A DNA stretch of 64,000 nt, taken from NCBI RefSeq assembly GCF_005937885.2, contig NZ_CP042176.1, forward strand, positions 3,405,501 to 3,469,500. Direction: 5' to 3'. The position numbers and the translations under genes are program-made. This DNA is from Bradyrhizobium sp. KBS0727. Its GTDB lineage: Bacteria; Pseudomonadota; Alphaproteobacteria; Rhizobiales; Xanthobacteraceae. The notes beneath the pieces are model-generated. The model was not told the origin of the DNA and ran no database searches. It worked only from the letters and a program-made list of their open reading frames with translations. Numbering within the stretch: position 1 is the stretch's first letter; each line of letters starts with the position of its first letter. This document shows positions 26,183 through 34,473 of the stretch, piece by piece.

Positions 26183-27400
26183 ATGTCGTTCGATAACTCC
26201 ACGCTTTATCTATTCTCCACGTTGGTCGCAGGCATGCTCGGGGCCATGCTGATGTTCTTCGGCAGGCAGGAGAACATCCCGGCATTGAAATGGTGGGGCA
26301 CCGCCTATCTGCTCGGCGCAGGATCGGTGGCGATCTGGACCGTTGGCGGTTCGCGACTGGGCGAACCGCTGTCGATGGCGCTCAACGCCATTGGCCTCGT
26401 GGCCTGCGGCATGGTGTGGAACGCGGCGCGGGTGTTTCTCGGCCGCAAGCCCAATCTGCCCGGGCTGGTGTTCGGGGCGATCGCCTGGGTCGGTGCGGCC
26501 GTGATGTTGCCGTCGACGGATGCGGCGATGCGCCTCACCGTCGGAGCGGCGATCGTCGCGATTTATGCCGCGCTGACCGCTTCCGAATTGTGGAGCGAAC
26601 GGCGACGGTCGATGCAGAAGCGCTGGCCGGCGATCGCGGTACCTGTCATGCATGGCGGCGTGCTGATGCTGCCCGTCCTGCTCGGCGACCTCTTGCGTCC
26701 CCACGATGAAACCTTTCTCAGCAGCGTCTGGGTGACGGCATTCTCCATCGAACTGGTGCTCTATGCGATCGGCACCGTGTTCGTCATCTTCATGCTGGTG
26801 TCGGATCGCGCCGTGACCGTGCACAAGACGGCGGCGTCGGTCGATCCCCTGAGCGGAATGTTCAACCGTCGCGGCTTTGCGGAAGCCTGTGCGCGGGTGA
26901 TCGAACGTGAAGCCGCCGCGGGCCGGCCGGTGACGGTGATGATCTTCGACATCGACCATTTCAAGAGCATCAACGACCGCTTTGGCCATCCCGCCGGCGA
27001 CGAGATCCTGAAACTGTTCTCCACAGTGGTCGTCAACAATCTGCGCATCAGCGATATGTCGGGACGCATCGGCGGCGAGGAGTTCGCGGCGCTGTTGCCG
27101 TGCTCGCTGGAAGAGGGCGTGCTGGTAGCCGAGCGCGTGCGCGAGGCGTTCGAGACATCGGGCATCGTCTGCGACGAAGGTCCGGTCGATACCACGGTCA
27201 GCATCGGTGTGGCCGGCGGACCGGCGGGCACCGAGCTCGAAGTGCTGCTGGCGGCGGCGGATACCGCGCTCTACCAGGCCAAGCGCAGCGGCCGCAATCG
27301 CGTCGAGGCTGCGGAGGAATTGCCGCTGTCGCTGGAGAACTGGCGGCGCAAGACCGCCGGGCTTTCGTCGCCGGTACGACAGGCGCCGGCAACCACATGA
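26183..27400 (+). CDS. membrane-bound GGDEF diguanylate cyclase
   Basis: A 405-residue protein. The N-terminal 200 residues hold about six membrane helices, with no recognisable sensor domain. The GGDEF domain has DPLSGMFNRRGF, MIFDIDHFKSINDRFGHPAGDEIL and RIGGEEFAALLP. The active loop GGEEF is intact, and RISD, five residues before it, fits the inhibitory I-site RxxD. It should make c-di-GMP at the inner membrane and be feedback-inhibited. ATG 26183 has GGGAGAG in front. c-di-GMP may link it to the polysaccharide locus 12 kb away, but that is inference. Confidence 0.92.
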   Translation: MSFDNSTLYLFSTLVAGMLGAMLMFFGRQENIPALKWWGTAYLLGAGSVAIWTVGGSRLGEPLSMALNAIGLVACGMVWNAARVFLGRKPNLPGLVFGAIAWVGAAVMLPSTDAAMRLTVGAAIVAIYAALTASELWSERRRSMQKRWPAIAVPVMHGGVLMLPVLLGDLLRPHDETFLSSVWVTAFSIELVLYAIGTVFVIFMLVSDRAVTVHKTAASVDPLSGMFNRRGFAEACARVIEREAAAGRPVTVMIFDIDHFKSINDRFGHPAGDEILKLFSTVVVNNLRISDMSGRIGGEEFAALLPCSLEEGVLVAERVREAFETSGIVCDEGPVDTTVSIGVAGGPAGTELEVLLAAADTALYQAKRSGRNRVEAAEELPLSLENWRRKTAGLSSPVRQAPATT

Positions 27401-27450
27401 TGGAAGCGCGGTAACTCCGCGTTTACCATTCCGTCCATATTATTCCGGTC

Positions 27451-27687
27451 ATGGACTCACTTCGTACACGAAACCCGCAAGCTGCCTTGATGTCGCTCGA
27501 AGCGGCGGCCGTCACGGCCCGCGGCGGCTTCGCCTGCATGTTCTCGACCTCGGAAGAATACGAGATGGCGCTGATCACCGAGCGCCGTGCGCAGGGCCGT
27601 TACGATCAGCGCAGAACGCACTGGCCTGCCATCATGTTCGCCGGCTGTGCGATGATGATCGTCGGTACCGTGCTGCTGTTTCGCTGA
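27451..27687 (+). CDS. small single-pass membrane protein, unknown
   Basis: A 78-residue protein with one C-terminal helix (WPAIMFAGCAMMIVGTVLLF) and a polar N-terminal part including SEEYEMALITERRAQGRYDQR. No family is recognised. The frame starts with ATG 27451, 51 bp after the cyclase gene, and is closed by a strong terminator, which supports it being a real gene. Confidence 0.6.
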   Translation: MDSLRTRNPQAALMSLEAAAVTARGGFACMFSTSEEYEMALITERRAQGRYDQRRTHWPAIMFAGCAMMIVGTVLLFR

Positions 27688-27709
27688 GTTGCTGCCAAGC
27701 CGATGCCAG

Positions 27710-27730
27710 GGCGCCGCAAGGCGCCTTTTT
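27710..27730 (+). terminator. intrinsic terminator after the small membrane protein gene
   Basis: GGCGCC-GCAA-GGCGCC is followed by five T, 23 bp after the stop codon. Confidence 0.88.
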
Positions 27731-27784
27731 CTTTTCGGCCGGCCGGGTTAGACACGCCCATTCTCCAAACAAGGCGTAACCCAG

Positions 27785-28087
27785 ATGATCCTCGAAATCG
27801 CACAAATCGACGTCAAGCCCGGCACCGAAAAGGACTTTGAAGCCGCCGTCGCCAAGGCGCGCCCGCTATTCCTGCGCGCCAAGGGCGGCAAGGGGTTTGA
27901 ACTGCACAAGTCGATCGAAAAGCCTTCGCGCTACCGGTTGATGGCGAAGTGGGAAACGCTGGAAAACCACACGGTGGACTTCCGCGGCTCGGAAGATTTC
28001 ACCGCCTGGCGCGGCCTGGTCGGGCAGTATTTCGCGGCGCCGCCCGAGGTCGAGCACACCGAAATCGCGCTGACCAGCGCCGGCTAG
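27785..28087 (+). CDS. antibiotic biosynthesis monooxygenase (ABM) domain protein
   Basis: A 100-residue ferredoxin-like-fold protein. MILEIAQIDVKPGTEKDFE, KGFELHKSIEKPSRYRLMAKWE and HTVDFRGSEDFTAWRGLV are typical of the ABM family (YgiN/ActVA-Orf6 group). Such small dimers can oxidise quinol-like substrates or play protective roles. No redox cofactor motif is expected in this family. It converges on the AI-2E transporter gene. Confidence 0.88.
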   Translation: MILEIAQIDVKPGTEKDFEAAVAKARPLFLRAKGGKGFELHKSIEKPSRYRLMAKWETLENHTVDFRGSEDFTAWRGLVGQYFAAPPEVEHTEIALTSAG

Positions 28088-28088
28088 A

Positions 28089-29249
28089 TCACGCCGGCGT
28101 GGCCTCCGCCCGCAGCGTGGCGCCTTCCGCCTTGAAATGGTCGATCATGACCTTGGCGATCGCCATCAGGGGTAGGGCGAGCGCCAGCCCCCAGATGCCG
28201 AACACCACGCCGAGCAGGATCTGGAACGCAAACAGCGTGGCAGGCGGAATATCGAGCGCCTGCCGCTGGATGATCGGCGTCAGCACATAGCTTTCCATCG
28301 CGTGCACGCCAAGGAACAGGACGAAGGCGCTCAACGCGGCGACCCAGCCCGAGGCGAGGCTCGCGAGGACCACGATCAGCCCGGCGAGGATGGCGCCGAC
28401 GGTCGGAATGAACGCGAGCAGTCCGGCCTGGATGCCCAGGATGAACGAGCTCTGGATGCCGATGACGGCAAGGCCGATCCAGGTCACCAGAAACACCGCG
28501 GCCATGGTGACGATCTGTGCGATCAGCCAGCGCTCGAGCGTCTCGCCGATGCGGTCGATGATGACCGTGGCGCGCGCGCGATGTTTGGCGGGCGCCATGA
28601 ACAACAATCCCGCGCGATAGACGGCGGGCTGGGCCGCGAAGGCCAACCCCAGGAACAGTACGATAAAGAAGTTGCCGACCGCGCTGACGGTGCCGAGCAG
28701 CACCTTGAGGGTCTGGCTGACGATGGCGCCGCCAGAGGATGCGAGTGCGCCGGCGCTCGGTAGGTTATGGGTCGGCGCTGGCGGCGTCGTCGTTGGCGTT
28801 GTCGTCGTTGGCGTTGTCGTCGTCGAATCCGACGCCGGTGCGGCCGGCGCGCTGCCGAAATCGAGGTAACTGGTGTCGATGCCGTTCTTTTCGAGGAACG
28901 CCTTGACGGTCACCAGCTGCGATTTGATCGTATTGCTCAATACCGTCGCCTGCTGGGCGATGGTGGAGCCGCCGAGGAAGACGATGCCCGACAGCATCCC
29001 GGCAAGGACAAGGCAGACGATCGCGAGCCGCAGCGAATGCGCGAGCCGGACGACGCGCCCGAGCAGGTTGGTCATGGCGGTCAGCGCGACGCCGAGCAGC
29101 ATGCCGGCAAAAATCAGGAACAGGGTCGCGGCGAAGGTCCAGGTGAACAGCAGCAATGCGGCGAACAACACGACGCCGATGCCGCCGACCGATATTGCCC
29201 ACGCCAGATCGTTGCGGGCCTGAAGGCGATCGTCAGCCAGTCCTGTCAC
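28089..29249 (-). CDS. AI-2E family transporter with a Thr/Pro linker
   Basis: A 386-residue membrane protein with about eight helices and the family region LGIQAGLLAFIPTVGAILAG, then ESYVLTPIIQRQALDIPP. Members (YdiK/TqsA/PerM) export small molecules or act in antiport; the substrate is unknown here. Residues ~142-160 form an unusual soluble insert of Thr and Pro (DSTTTTPTTTTPTTTPPAP) encoded by a GTCGTCGTTGGC-type DNA repeat at 28783-28830. The start is GTG 29249 with AAGGAAT upstream. The insert lies between helices and would sit outside the membrane. Confidence 0.9.
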   Translation of the reverse strand: MTGLADDRLQARNDLAWAISVGGIGVVLFAALLLFTWTFAATLFLIFAGMLLGVALTAMTNLLGRVVRLAHSLRLAIVCLVLAGMLSGIVFLGGSTIAQQATVLSNTIKSQLVTVKAFLEKNGIDTSYLDFGSAPAAPASDSTTTTPTTTTPTTTPPAPTHNLPSAGALASSGGAIVSQTLKVLLGTVSAVGNFFIVLFLGLAFAAQPAVYRAGLLFMAPAKHRARATVIIDRIGETLERWLIAQIVTMAAVFLVTWIGLAVIGIQSSFILGIQAGLLAFIPTVGAILAGLIVVLASLASGWVAALSAFVLFLGVHAMESYVLTPIIQRQALDIPPATLFAFQILLGVVFGIWGLALALPLMAIAKVMIDHFKAEGATLRAEATPA

Positions 29250-29394
29250 GTTGATTCCTTCGCAGAATGATCGGTCGGCCAGTCTTTCGCCAAAACGCCG
29301 CCGGGATCAAGCCGGGTGAGCACGCCGGTTTGACGCTGGCCGGTTCTCTGTGCCAAGCGTGCACCGATCTGATGCGGCGGGCCTCGAGGACGCG

Positions 29395-30090
29395 ATGAAT
29401 TTCAAATGGGTCGGGCCGGTTGTGCTGCTGGCAGCACTCTTCATCGGTGACCAGATCAGGATCAACCGTCCCGGGCACAAATATCGCCTGACCGTCGAGG
29501 TCGAGACCCCCCAGGGGCGCAAATCGGCATCCAGTGTGCTGGCGGTGCATCCCGACCGCGGCTACAGCCGCGGCGGGCATACGCGCACCGTGGGCGACGC
29601 CGTTTTCGTCGATCTCGGCGGCGGCAAGAACCTCGTCGCTTTGCTGGCGCATCTAGACGGGAAGCTCGATCTCGATGACATCAATTATCTGGCGCTCCGC
29701 GCCTATAACGCCGCCGGCGGCAAGCGTGTGTCGTTCAATGAGATGAACCGGCTGACCGGCTCTGTTCCGGTGAAGGGGGCGCTGATTCCGGTGCTGGTGA
29801 GCTTCGGCGACCCGGCCAATCCCGCCACCGCGCGGGTGGTTCTGCCCGATGATTTGGCGGCCGTGCTCGGAAACGGCTATCGGCTCGGGGAAATCACCGC
29901 CGAAGTGGTGCCGAACGGATTCTGGCCGGTCGACTTCGGCGGCGCGCTCGGCGAGCCGGTTACGCGCGCTATTGCCGCGAAACTGCCGTGGCTGAATGGA
30001 CCGGACAATCCGGCCGCCACGGCGCTGCGCGCGGCGGGTTTGCCCGGCATCGAGGCGATTGACGCCAAAGAGGCGTTCACGCGCAAGTAG
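29395..30090 (+). CDS. conserved-looking hypothetical protein with N-terminal anchor
   Basis: A 231-residue protein. A hydrophobic stretch (KWVGPVVLLAALFIGDQI) at the N terminus is a signal anchor or uncleaved signal. The rest is soluble and rich in beta strands: YRLTVEVETPQGRKSASSVL, AVFVDLGGGKNLVALLAH, and GYRLGEITAEVVPNGFWPVD. I recognise no enzyme family. The ATG at 29395 has GAGG upstream. It is likely periplasmic, facing away from the cytoplasm. Its downstream neighbour is 160 bp away, so an operon is uncertain. Confidence 0.75.
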   Translation: MNFKWVGPVVLLAALFIGDQIRINRPGHKYRLTVEVETPQGRKSASSVLAVHPDRGYSRGGHTRTVGDAVFVDLGGGKNLVALLAHLDGKLDLDDINYLALRAYNAAGGKRVSFNEMNRLTGSVPVKGALIPVLVSFGDPANPATARVVLPDDLAAVLGNGYRLGEITAEVVPNGFWPVDFGGALGEPVTRAIAAKLPWLNGPDNPAATALRAAGLPGIEAIDAKEAFTRK

Positions 30091-30249
30091 CCGGAACGGC
30101 CGCGGAGGGCCTACATTCTCGCGCAGCTGTGAAGCGCCGGTAGCGGTCATATCATGTTGATCCGGCACGATCTCGCAGGCATGATCGGCTGGAATCGTGG
30201 CCCAACCTAGAAGATCCTTGCACAGGACGATGACAGCGGAATTTTTGCG

Positions 30250-31020
30250 ATGAGACGGCCCGTGGTCGGTGTGATCGGGAACGCCCATCGCGTCGAAAAT
30301 CGTTTCGCGACGCAGATGGTCGGAGAACGCAACCTGCGTGCGGTGGCCGACGTGTCGGGCGCTTTGCCGCTGATGTTTGCCGGGTCGCCCGAAATTACCG
30401 ACGTCGGTGCCTTGCTCGACGTGGTCGACGGGATCGTGCTGACCGGCGCCCGCGCCAACGTCCATCCGACGCGTTTCAAGACCGAACCGCACGAGAAGCA
30501 CGAACCCTACGACGAACATCGTGACGATGTCGCGCTGGCGCTGGCGGAGGCCTGCGTCGCCCGCGGGGTGCCGATCTTCGGCATCTGCCGCGGCCTGCAG
30601 GAAATGAACGTTGCGTTCGGCGGCTCGCTGCATCCGGAGATTCGTGAAATTCCCGGACGCATGAACCATCGCATGCCCAGGCTCGAGAACGGCGAAATCC
30701 ATCCCGATCCGACCGTGGTGTTCGCCGACCGGCACGACGTCAGACTGACGCCCGGTGGCGCCTTTGCCACGCTCCTCGGCTGCGAGACCATTCGGGTGAA
30801 TTCGCTGCACGGGCAGGGCATCCTCGATCCCGGCGCGCGCGTCGTGATCGAAGGCGTCGCCGAAGACGGCACCATCGAAGCGATCCGGATCGCCGACGCG
30901 TCGGGCTTTGCGCTCGGCGTCCAGTGGCATGCGGAGTACGACCCGCAGCGCAATCCGATCAACCGTGCGCTGTTCGAGGCGTTCGGCGAGGCGCTTAAGG
31001 CGCACCGGCGGGCGAGCTAG
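30250..31020 (+). CDS. gamma-glutamyl-gamma-aminobutyrate hydrolase-like (class I GATase, peptidase C26)
   Basis: A 256-residue class I glutamine-amidotransferase-like hydrolase. GIVLTGARANVHP, PIFGICRGLQEMNVAFGG with the nucleophile Cys, and FALGVQWHAEYD with the His-Glu pair complete the triad. PuuD in E. coli hydrolyses gamma-glutamyl-GABA in putrescine breakdown; the substrate here may be that or another gamma-glutamyl compound. It lies 40 bp upstream of a solute-binding protein gene, which might supply a polyamine-type substrate, but no permease is present. Confidence 0.9.
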   Translation: MRRPVVGVIGNAHRVENRFATQMVGERNLRAVADVSGALPLMFAGSPEITDVGALLDVVDGIVLTGARANVHPTRFKTEPHEKHEPYDEHRDDVALALAEACVARGVPIFGICRGLQEMNVAFGGSLHPEIREIPGRMNHRMPRLENGEIHPDPTVVFADRHDVRLTPGGAFATLLGCETIRVNSLHGQGILDPGARVVIEGVAEDGTIEAIRIADASGFALGVQWHAEYDPQRNPINRALFEAFGEALKAHRRAS

Positions 31021-31060
31021 GCGGCCGGAGAAACCGGTCGCGCCAATACGGGAGGATGCG

Positions 31061-32128
31061 ATGCGAGACCGCAAATGGTCGAGACGCGACCTGCTCAGGG
31101 TATCCACGGCAGCAGCCGCCGGCGTGCTGTTCGCCGAACCGTCGAAGGCGGCGGCCCCGCCTGCCACGGTGGTGACGCCGGCCCTGATCGAGGCGGCGAA
31201 GAAGGAGGGCAAGCTGTCGTTCTACAGCGCCCTCGAACTCACCACCGCCGAACGTCTGGCACGGACTTTTGAAGCGAAACATCCCGGCATCGCCGTGCGC
31301 GTCGAGCGTTCCGGCGCGGAACGGATTTTCCAGCGCATCGCGCAGGAGCAGGGCAGCGGCATCAACGCCGTCGACGTCGCCAACTCGACCGACCCCGCGC
31401 ACTATCTTGAATGGAAGAAGAACGACTGGCTCGCGCCTTATATCCCGGACGATGTCGCAATGCACTTTCCGGTCGATCAGGTCGATCCCGACGGCATGTA
31501 TGCGACGTCCTGCGCCTGGCTGGAGACGATCGGCTACAACACCAATCTGGTGAAGCGCGAAGACGCGCCGAAGAGTTATGTCGATCTGCTCGATCCCAGA
31601 TGGCACGGCAAGATCGTCAAGGCCCATCCCGGCTACAGCGGCGCCATCCTGACCGCGACCTTCGTGCTGGCGCGCGACCTCGGCTGGCCCTATCTGGAGA
31701 AGCTGGCGAAGCAGAAGATCATGCAGGTACAGTCGGCCGCCGATCCGCCGAAGAAGATCCTGCTCGGCGAGCGCGCGGTGATGGCTGACGGCAACGACTA
31801 CAATCTGGTGCTGCTGAAGGACCAGGGCAAACCGGTCGAAGTGGTCTATCCGGCCGAGGGATCACCGCTGATCATCGTCCCCTCCGGCGTCTTCCGCGGT
31901 GCGCCCAATCCGAACGCCGCAAGGCTGTTCCAGAGCTTCTTCTTCAGCGCCGAGACCCAGCAGATGCTGGTTGACGGGTTTGCGCATCGCTCGTTCCACG
32001 CGCAGGTGAAGGAGAAGGGCGAGCACGTCCCGCTGGCCAACCTGAAACTGCTCAAGGCCGATCCGGCTGCGGTGCAGGCGCAGAGCGAGGCGATCAAGGC
32101 GCGCTACAGCAAGATCTTCGGCGTGTAG
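31061..32128 (+). CDS. Tat-exported iron-type ABC solute-binding protein, orphan
   Basis: A 355-residue periplasmic binding protein. The twin-arginine signal is KWSRRDLLRVSTAAAAGVLF. The mature part has the Fe(3+)/thiamine-type (FbpA-like, SBP_bac) pattern: KKEGKLSFYSALEL, DWLAPYIPDD, YNTNLVKREDAPKSYVDLLD and RWHGKIVKAHPGYSG. FbpA's iron tyrosines are not clearly present, so the ligand is unknown. ATG 31061 has GGAGG nine bases upstream. No permease or ATPase gene is next to it, only a GATase-like hydrolase before it. Confidence 0.87.
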   Translation: MRDRKWSRRDLLRVSTAAAAGVLFAEPSKAAAPPATVVTPALIEAAKKEGKLSFYSALELTTAERLARTFEAKHPGIAVRVERSGAERIFQRIAQEQGSGINAVDVANSTDPAHYLEWKKNDWLAPYIPDDVAMHFPVDQVDPDGMYATSCAWLETIGYNTNLVKREDAPKSYVDLLDPRWHGKIVKAHPGYSGAILTATFVLARDLGWPYLEKLAKQKIMQVQSAADPPKKILLGERAVMADGNDYNLVLLKDQGKPVEVVYPAEGSPLIIVPSGVFRGAPNPNAARLFQSFFFSAETQQMLVDGFAHRSFHAQVKEKGEHVPLANLKLLKADPAAVQAQSEAIKARYSKIFGV

Positions 32129-32472
32129 GCCGGCGGATCAAAAGTGCCGGCGGCCGGCTGGGAGCGCCTTGGTCCAAAGGGCGGCATGCCCTTTACGAAG
32201 AACAGTCGATCCTGCCTGGGATTGTCGGCCCAGTAGACATAGTCGAGAGTTCGAAGGGCTTCGACAAAACTGGTTCGCGCATCCGCCAGCGATCGGACCG
32301 CAATCAGGATGTCGACGATGGGCTTGGCCGAGAGCGCGGGAATAGCCGTGCTTCCGAAATGCTCAAGTCCCACGATCAGAGACGGATCGAGGACGGCCCG
32401 CAACCGTTCGGCCTCTTCGTCGAACAGGATCGGCCAGCGCTGATCGCAATCAACGATCTCGATCTCATCCAT
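32104..32472 (-). pseudogene. GrpB family protein, truncated at the C terminus
   Basis: Residues 1-102 match the GrpB/UPF0157 nucleotidyltransferase-like family: VDCDQRWPILFDEEAERL, LEHFGSTAIPALSAKPIVDI, then RLFFVKGMPPFG. After GPRR the sequence becomes unrelated (SQPAAGTFDPPAYTPKILL), and the last 50-60 residues of a usual ~170-residue GrpB are missing. The unrelated tail lies against the solute-binding gene, overlapping it by 25 bp. The N terminus overlaps the TetR gene stop by 8 bp. The break could be a deletion joint. Confidence 0.65.
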
Positions 32473-33028
32473 TTTTCTGGTTCCCCCGCCGTGCGCTTTC
32501 GAGCAACGTCATGCAGGCCTCGAGACAGGCGGCGGCGATCGCCCGGCCTTGGGAACTCTGCTTTTTGTTCAACAACCGATGCATCACCACACCGTGCAGC
32601 ATCATCATGACGGGATAGGCGATGTGTGGGGCCCTGCTTTCATCGACACCGGCGCGCACGAGATGGGTGGTGTATCGTTCGATCTCGCTTCTCTGCGCAT
32701 CCGCTGAGACACGCTCCATCCAGCCGCGCCCATAGAGCAATTCATAGTCGCGAGGGTGGCTGGTGCCGAACTCAAGATGTCGTGCGCAGGTGTCCTGGAA
32801 GTCGCGCGATTTTGCGAGGTAGGCCGAGAAGCGTTGAAAGGCCAGCGCGCGCAACGCCGTCAGCAGCGCCTCCCGGTCGGCGTAGTAGCTATAGACCGTC
32901 GGTGTCGTCGTGGCCGCTTCCGCTGCAACGCCGCGGATCGTCACGGCTTCCTCGCCGCCCGATTGCCACAGGGCGTCGGCCGCTTTCAAGATTCTGTGAG
33001 GCAGCTCCGGATCGGCTGTTCGCGGCAT
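32465..33028 (-). CDS. TetR family repressor
   Basis: A 187-residue regulator. The helix-turn-helix is VTIRGVAAEAATTTPTVYSYYADREALLTAL, residues ~29-60. The C-terminal ligand domain has no close family match that I see (TetR_C_33-like WHG/GRGWMER pattern). It is divergent from a DUF2798 gene, and a palindrome lies in the 71-bp gap. A downstream truncated GrpB gene shares its transcript. It likely represses the divergent DUF2798-NmrA unit. Confidence 0.9.
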   Translation of the reverse strand: MPRTADPELPHRILKAADALWQSGGEEAVTIRGVAAEAATTTPTVYSYYADREALLTALRALAFQRFSAYLAKSRDFQDTCARHLEFGTSHPRDYELLYGRGWMERVSADAQRSEIERYTTHLVRAGVDESRAPHIAYPVMMMLHGVVMHRLLNKKQSSQGRAIAAACLEACMTLLESARRGNQKNG

Positions 33029-33049
33029 CGGCTCTATTGCTTTTACGCT

Positions 33050-33062
33050 GTATAAGTTATAC
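33050..33062. promoter_or_regulatory. palindromic operator in the TetR/DUF2798 gap
   Basis: GTATAA-G-TTATAC is a perfect 6-1-6 palindrome, 22 bp before the TetR start and 38 bp before the DUF2798 start. It is placed as TetR autoregulatory sites often are. Confidence 0.6.
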
Positions 33063-33099
33063 GTCGTCTAAATAATAGCCTCATTCCCGGAGTAAGCAA

Positions 33100-33336
33100 A
33101 TGGCCCTTTCCCCGAAGCTGGTCGGACCCGCGATTTCCTCGATCACCGGCCTGATCACCTCGACCGGCATGTCGTTCGTCGGTCTCGCCTTGAATTATGG
33201 CTTCCAGCCCGATTTCGCCATGCGGTGGCTGAAGGCGGCGGCAACCAGCTACGTCGTGATCGTGCCGGTATTGGTGATCGTCGTCCCGCGGATCCAGCGC
33301 TTCGTCATGCGCCAGGCTGGATTGCCGGCGCGCTGA
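33100..33336 (+). CDS. DUF2798 small membrane protein
   Basis: A 78-residue protein with two helices (PAISSITGLITSTGMSFVGL and SYVVIVPVLVIVVPRIQRFV). The pattern LNYGFQPDFAMRWLKAA and VPRIQRFVM are DUF2798 marks. The function is unknown; family members often accompany TetR regulators and redox genes. Its start has CCCGGAG upstream. The NmrA-type reductase follows 80 bp later, probably in the same transcript. Confidence 0.88.
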   Translation: MALSPKLVGPAISSITGLITSTGMSFVGLALNYGFQPDFAMRWLKAAATSYVVIVPVLVIVVPRIQRFVMRQAGLPAR

Positions 33337-33416
33337 GGTCAGGTCGCCGCACACAATGAAATGCCCGGCGTCAGCCGGGCCGCCAGTTCTTTTGAACATA
33401 ACCGGAGGTCAGGAAC

Positions 33417-34355
33417 ATGACGACGAAACATAGATACGACAAACCGATCCTCGTGACAGGAGCAGCCGGCGCTGTGGGCGGCGTCGGCCGTAACCTCACC
33501 GAATTCCTGCTCGCAAGGGGACACAAGGTGCGCGCCCTGGTTCGGCGTGAGGACGAGCGCGCCGACGCCCTCCGGCGGCTCGGCGCAGAGGTCGTACAGG
33601 GCGATTTGACGGACCTCGCCTCGATGCACCGTGCCATCGAAGGCTGCGGGCGCATCTATTTCGGAATGTCTGTTTCGGCGGCATATCTGGAAGCCACGAT
33701 CAACACCGCCGCAGTGGCGCGCCATCACGGCGTCGAGGTCTTCGTAAACATGTCGCAGATGACGGTCTCGCAGATGAGCATCAGCGAGACCACCGACAGC
33801 CCGCAGCACAAGCTGCACTGGCTGGCTGAGCAGGCTCTGTCCTGGTCGGGACTGCCGGTCGTCACGGTGCGGCCGACCGTCTTCCTCGAAGGCTTCTTTC
33901 TGATGCTCGCCGCCGCCGCCGTGCGGACCTCCGACGAGTTGGCGCTGCCGATGGGCGACGGCAAAACCTCGCCGATCTCGGCGGTCGATGTAGCGCGTGC
34001 GGTCGCTGTTATCCTCGATGACCCCGCACCGCATATCGGACAAATCTACGATCTGACGGGGCCGGAAACCGCCGATCTGAATCACTATGCGCGCGCTTTC
34101 TCCGAGGCACTCGGCAGGCCCATCCGGTATCGCGACGTCCCACTCGCGCCATGGAGCGAAGGCCTGCGGAAGGCGGGGTTTCCTGCGCATGTCGTCAGCC
34201 ATCTCTCGGCTATGACCGAGTTGAACAGGCAGGGACGTTACGACCGCATGACGGACGCCATGTACAAGATCACCGGCGAGGCACCGACGAACATGCGAAA
34301 CTTCGTAAAACTCCATGCCACTGAGTTCAATCCGCGCGAACGGGCGCCGTCCTGA
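33417..34355 (+). CDS. NmrA-like NAD(P)-binding reductase (extended SDR)
   Basis: A 312-residue protein with the Rossmann motif PILVTGAAGAVGGVGRNL, VRALVRREDERADAL for the cofactor ribose, and ALRRLGAEVVQGDLTD. VVTVRPTVFLEGFF and IYDLTGPETADLNHYA are NmrA/TMR-type marks. The catalytic YxxxK is not obvious, as in NmrA-like proteins that sense NADP or reduce quinones (QorB group). Start ATG 33417 with CGGAGG upstream. TetR and DUF2798 precede it, so it is likely an inducible stress-type reductase. Confidence 0.87.
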   Translation: MTTKHRYDKPILVTGAAGAVGGVGRNLTEFLLARGHKVRALVRREDERADALRRLGAEVVQGDLTDLASMHRAIEGCGRIYFGMSVSAAYLEATINTAAVARHHGVEVFVNMSQMTVSQMSISETTDSPQHKLHWLAEQALSWSGLPVVTVRPTVFLEGFFLMLAAAAVRTSDELALPMGDGKTSPISAVDVARAVAVILDDPAPHIGQIYDLTGPETADLNHYARAFSEALGRPIRYRDVPLAPWSEGLRKAGFPAHVVSHLSAMTELNRQGRYDRMTDAMYKITGEAPTNMRNFVKLHATEFNPRERAPS

Positions 34356-34473
34356 TGCGCTCGGCACATCGCGCCGGCAGAATCCGATCGCCAAGACCAG
34401 CGCTTTCCCGATGAGGTGATCGGTGAACCGTCAGCGTAGCGCGTGAACCAGGGCAGGCATTCGTAGTTCGAAT

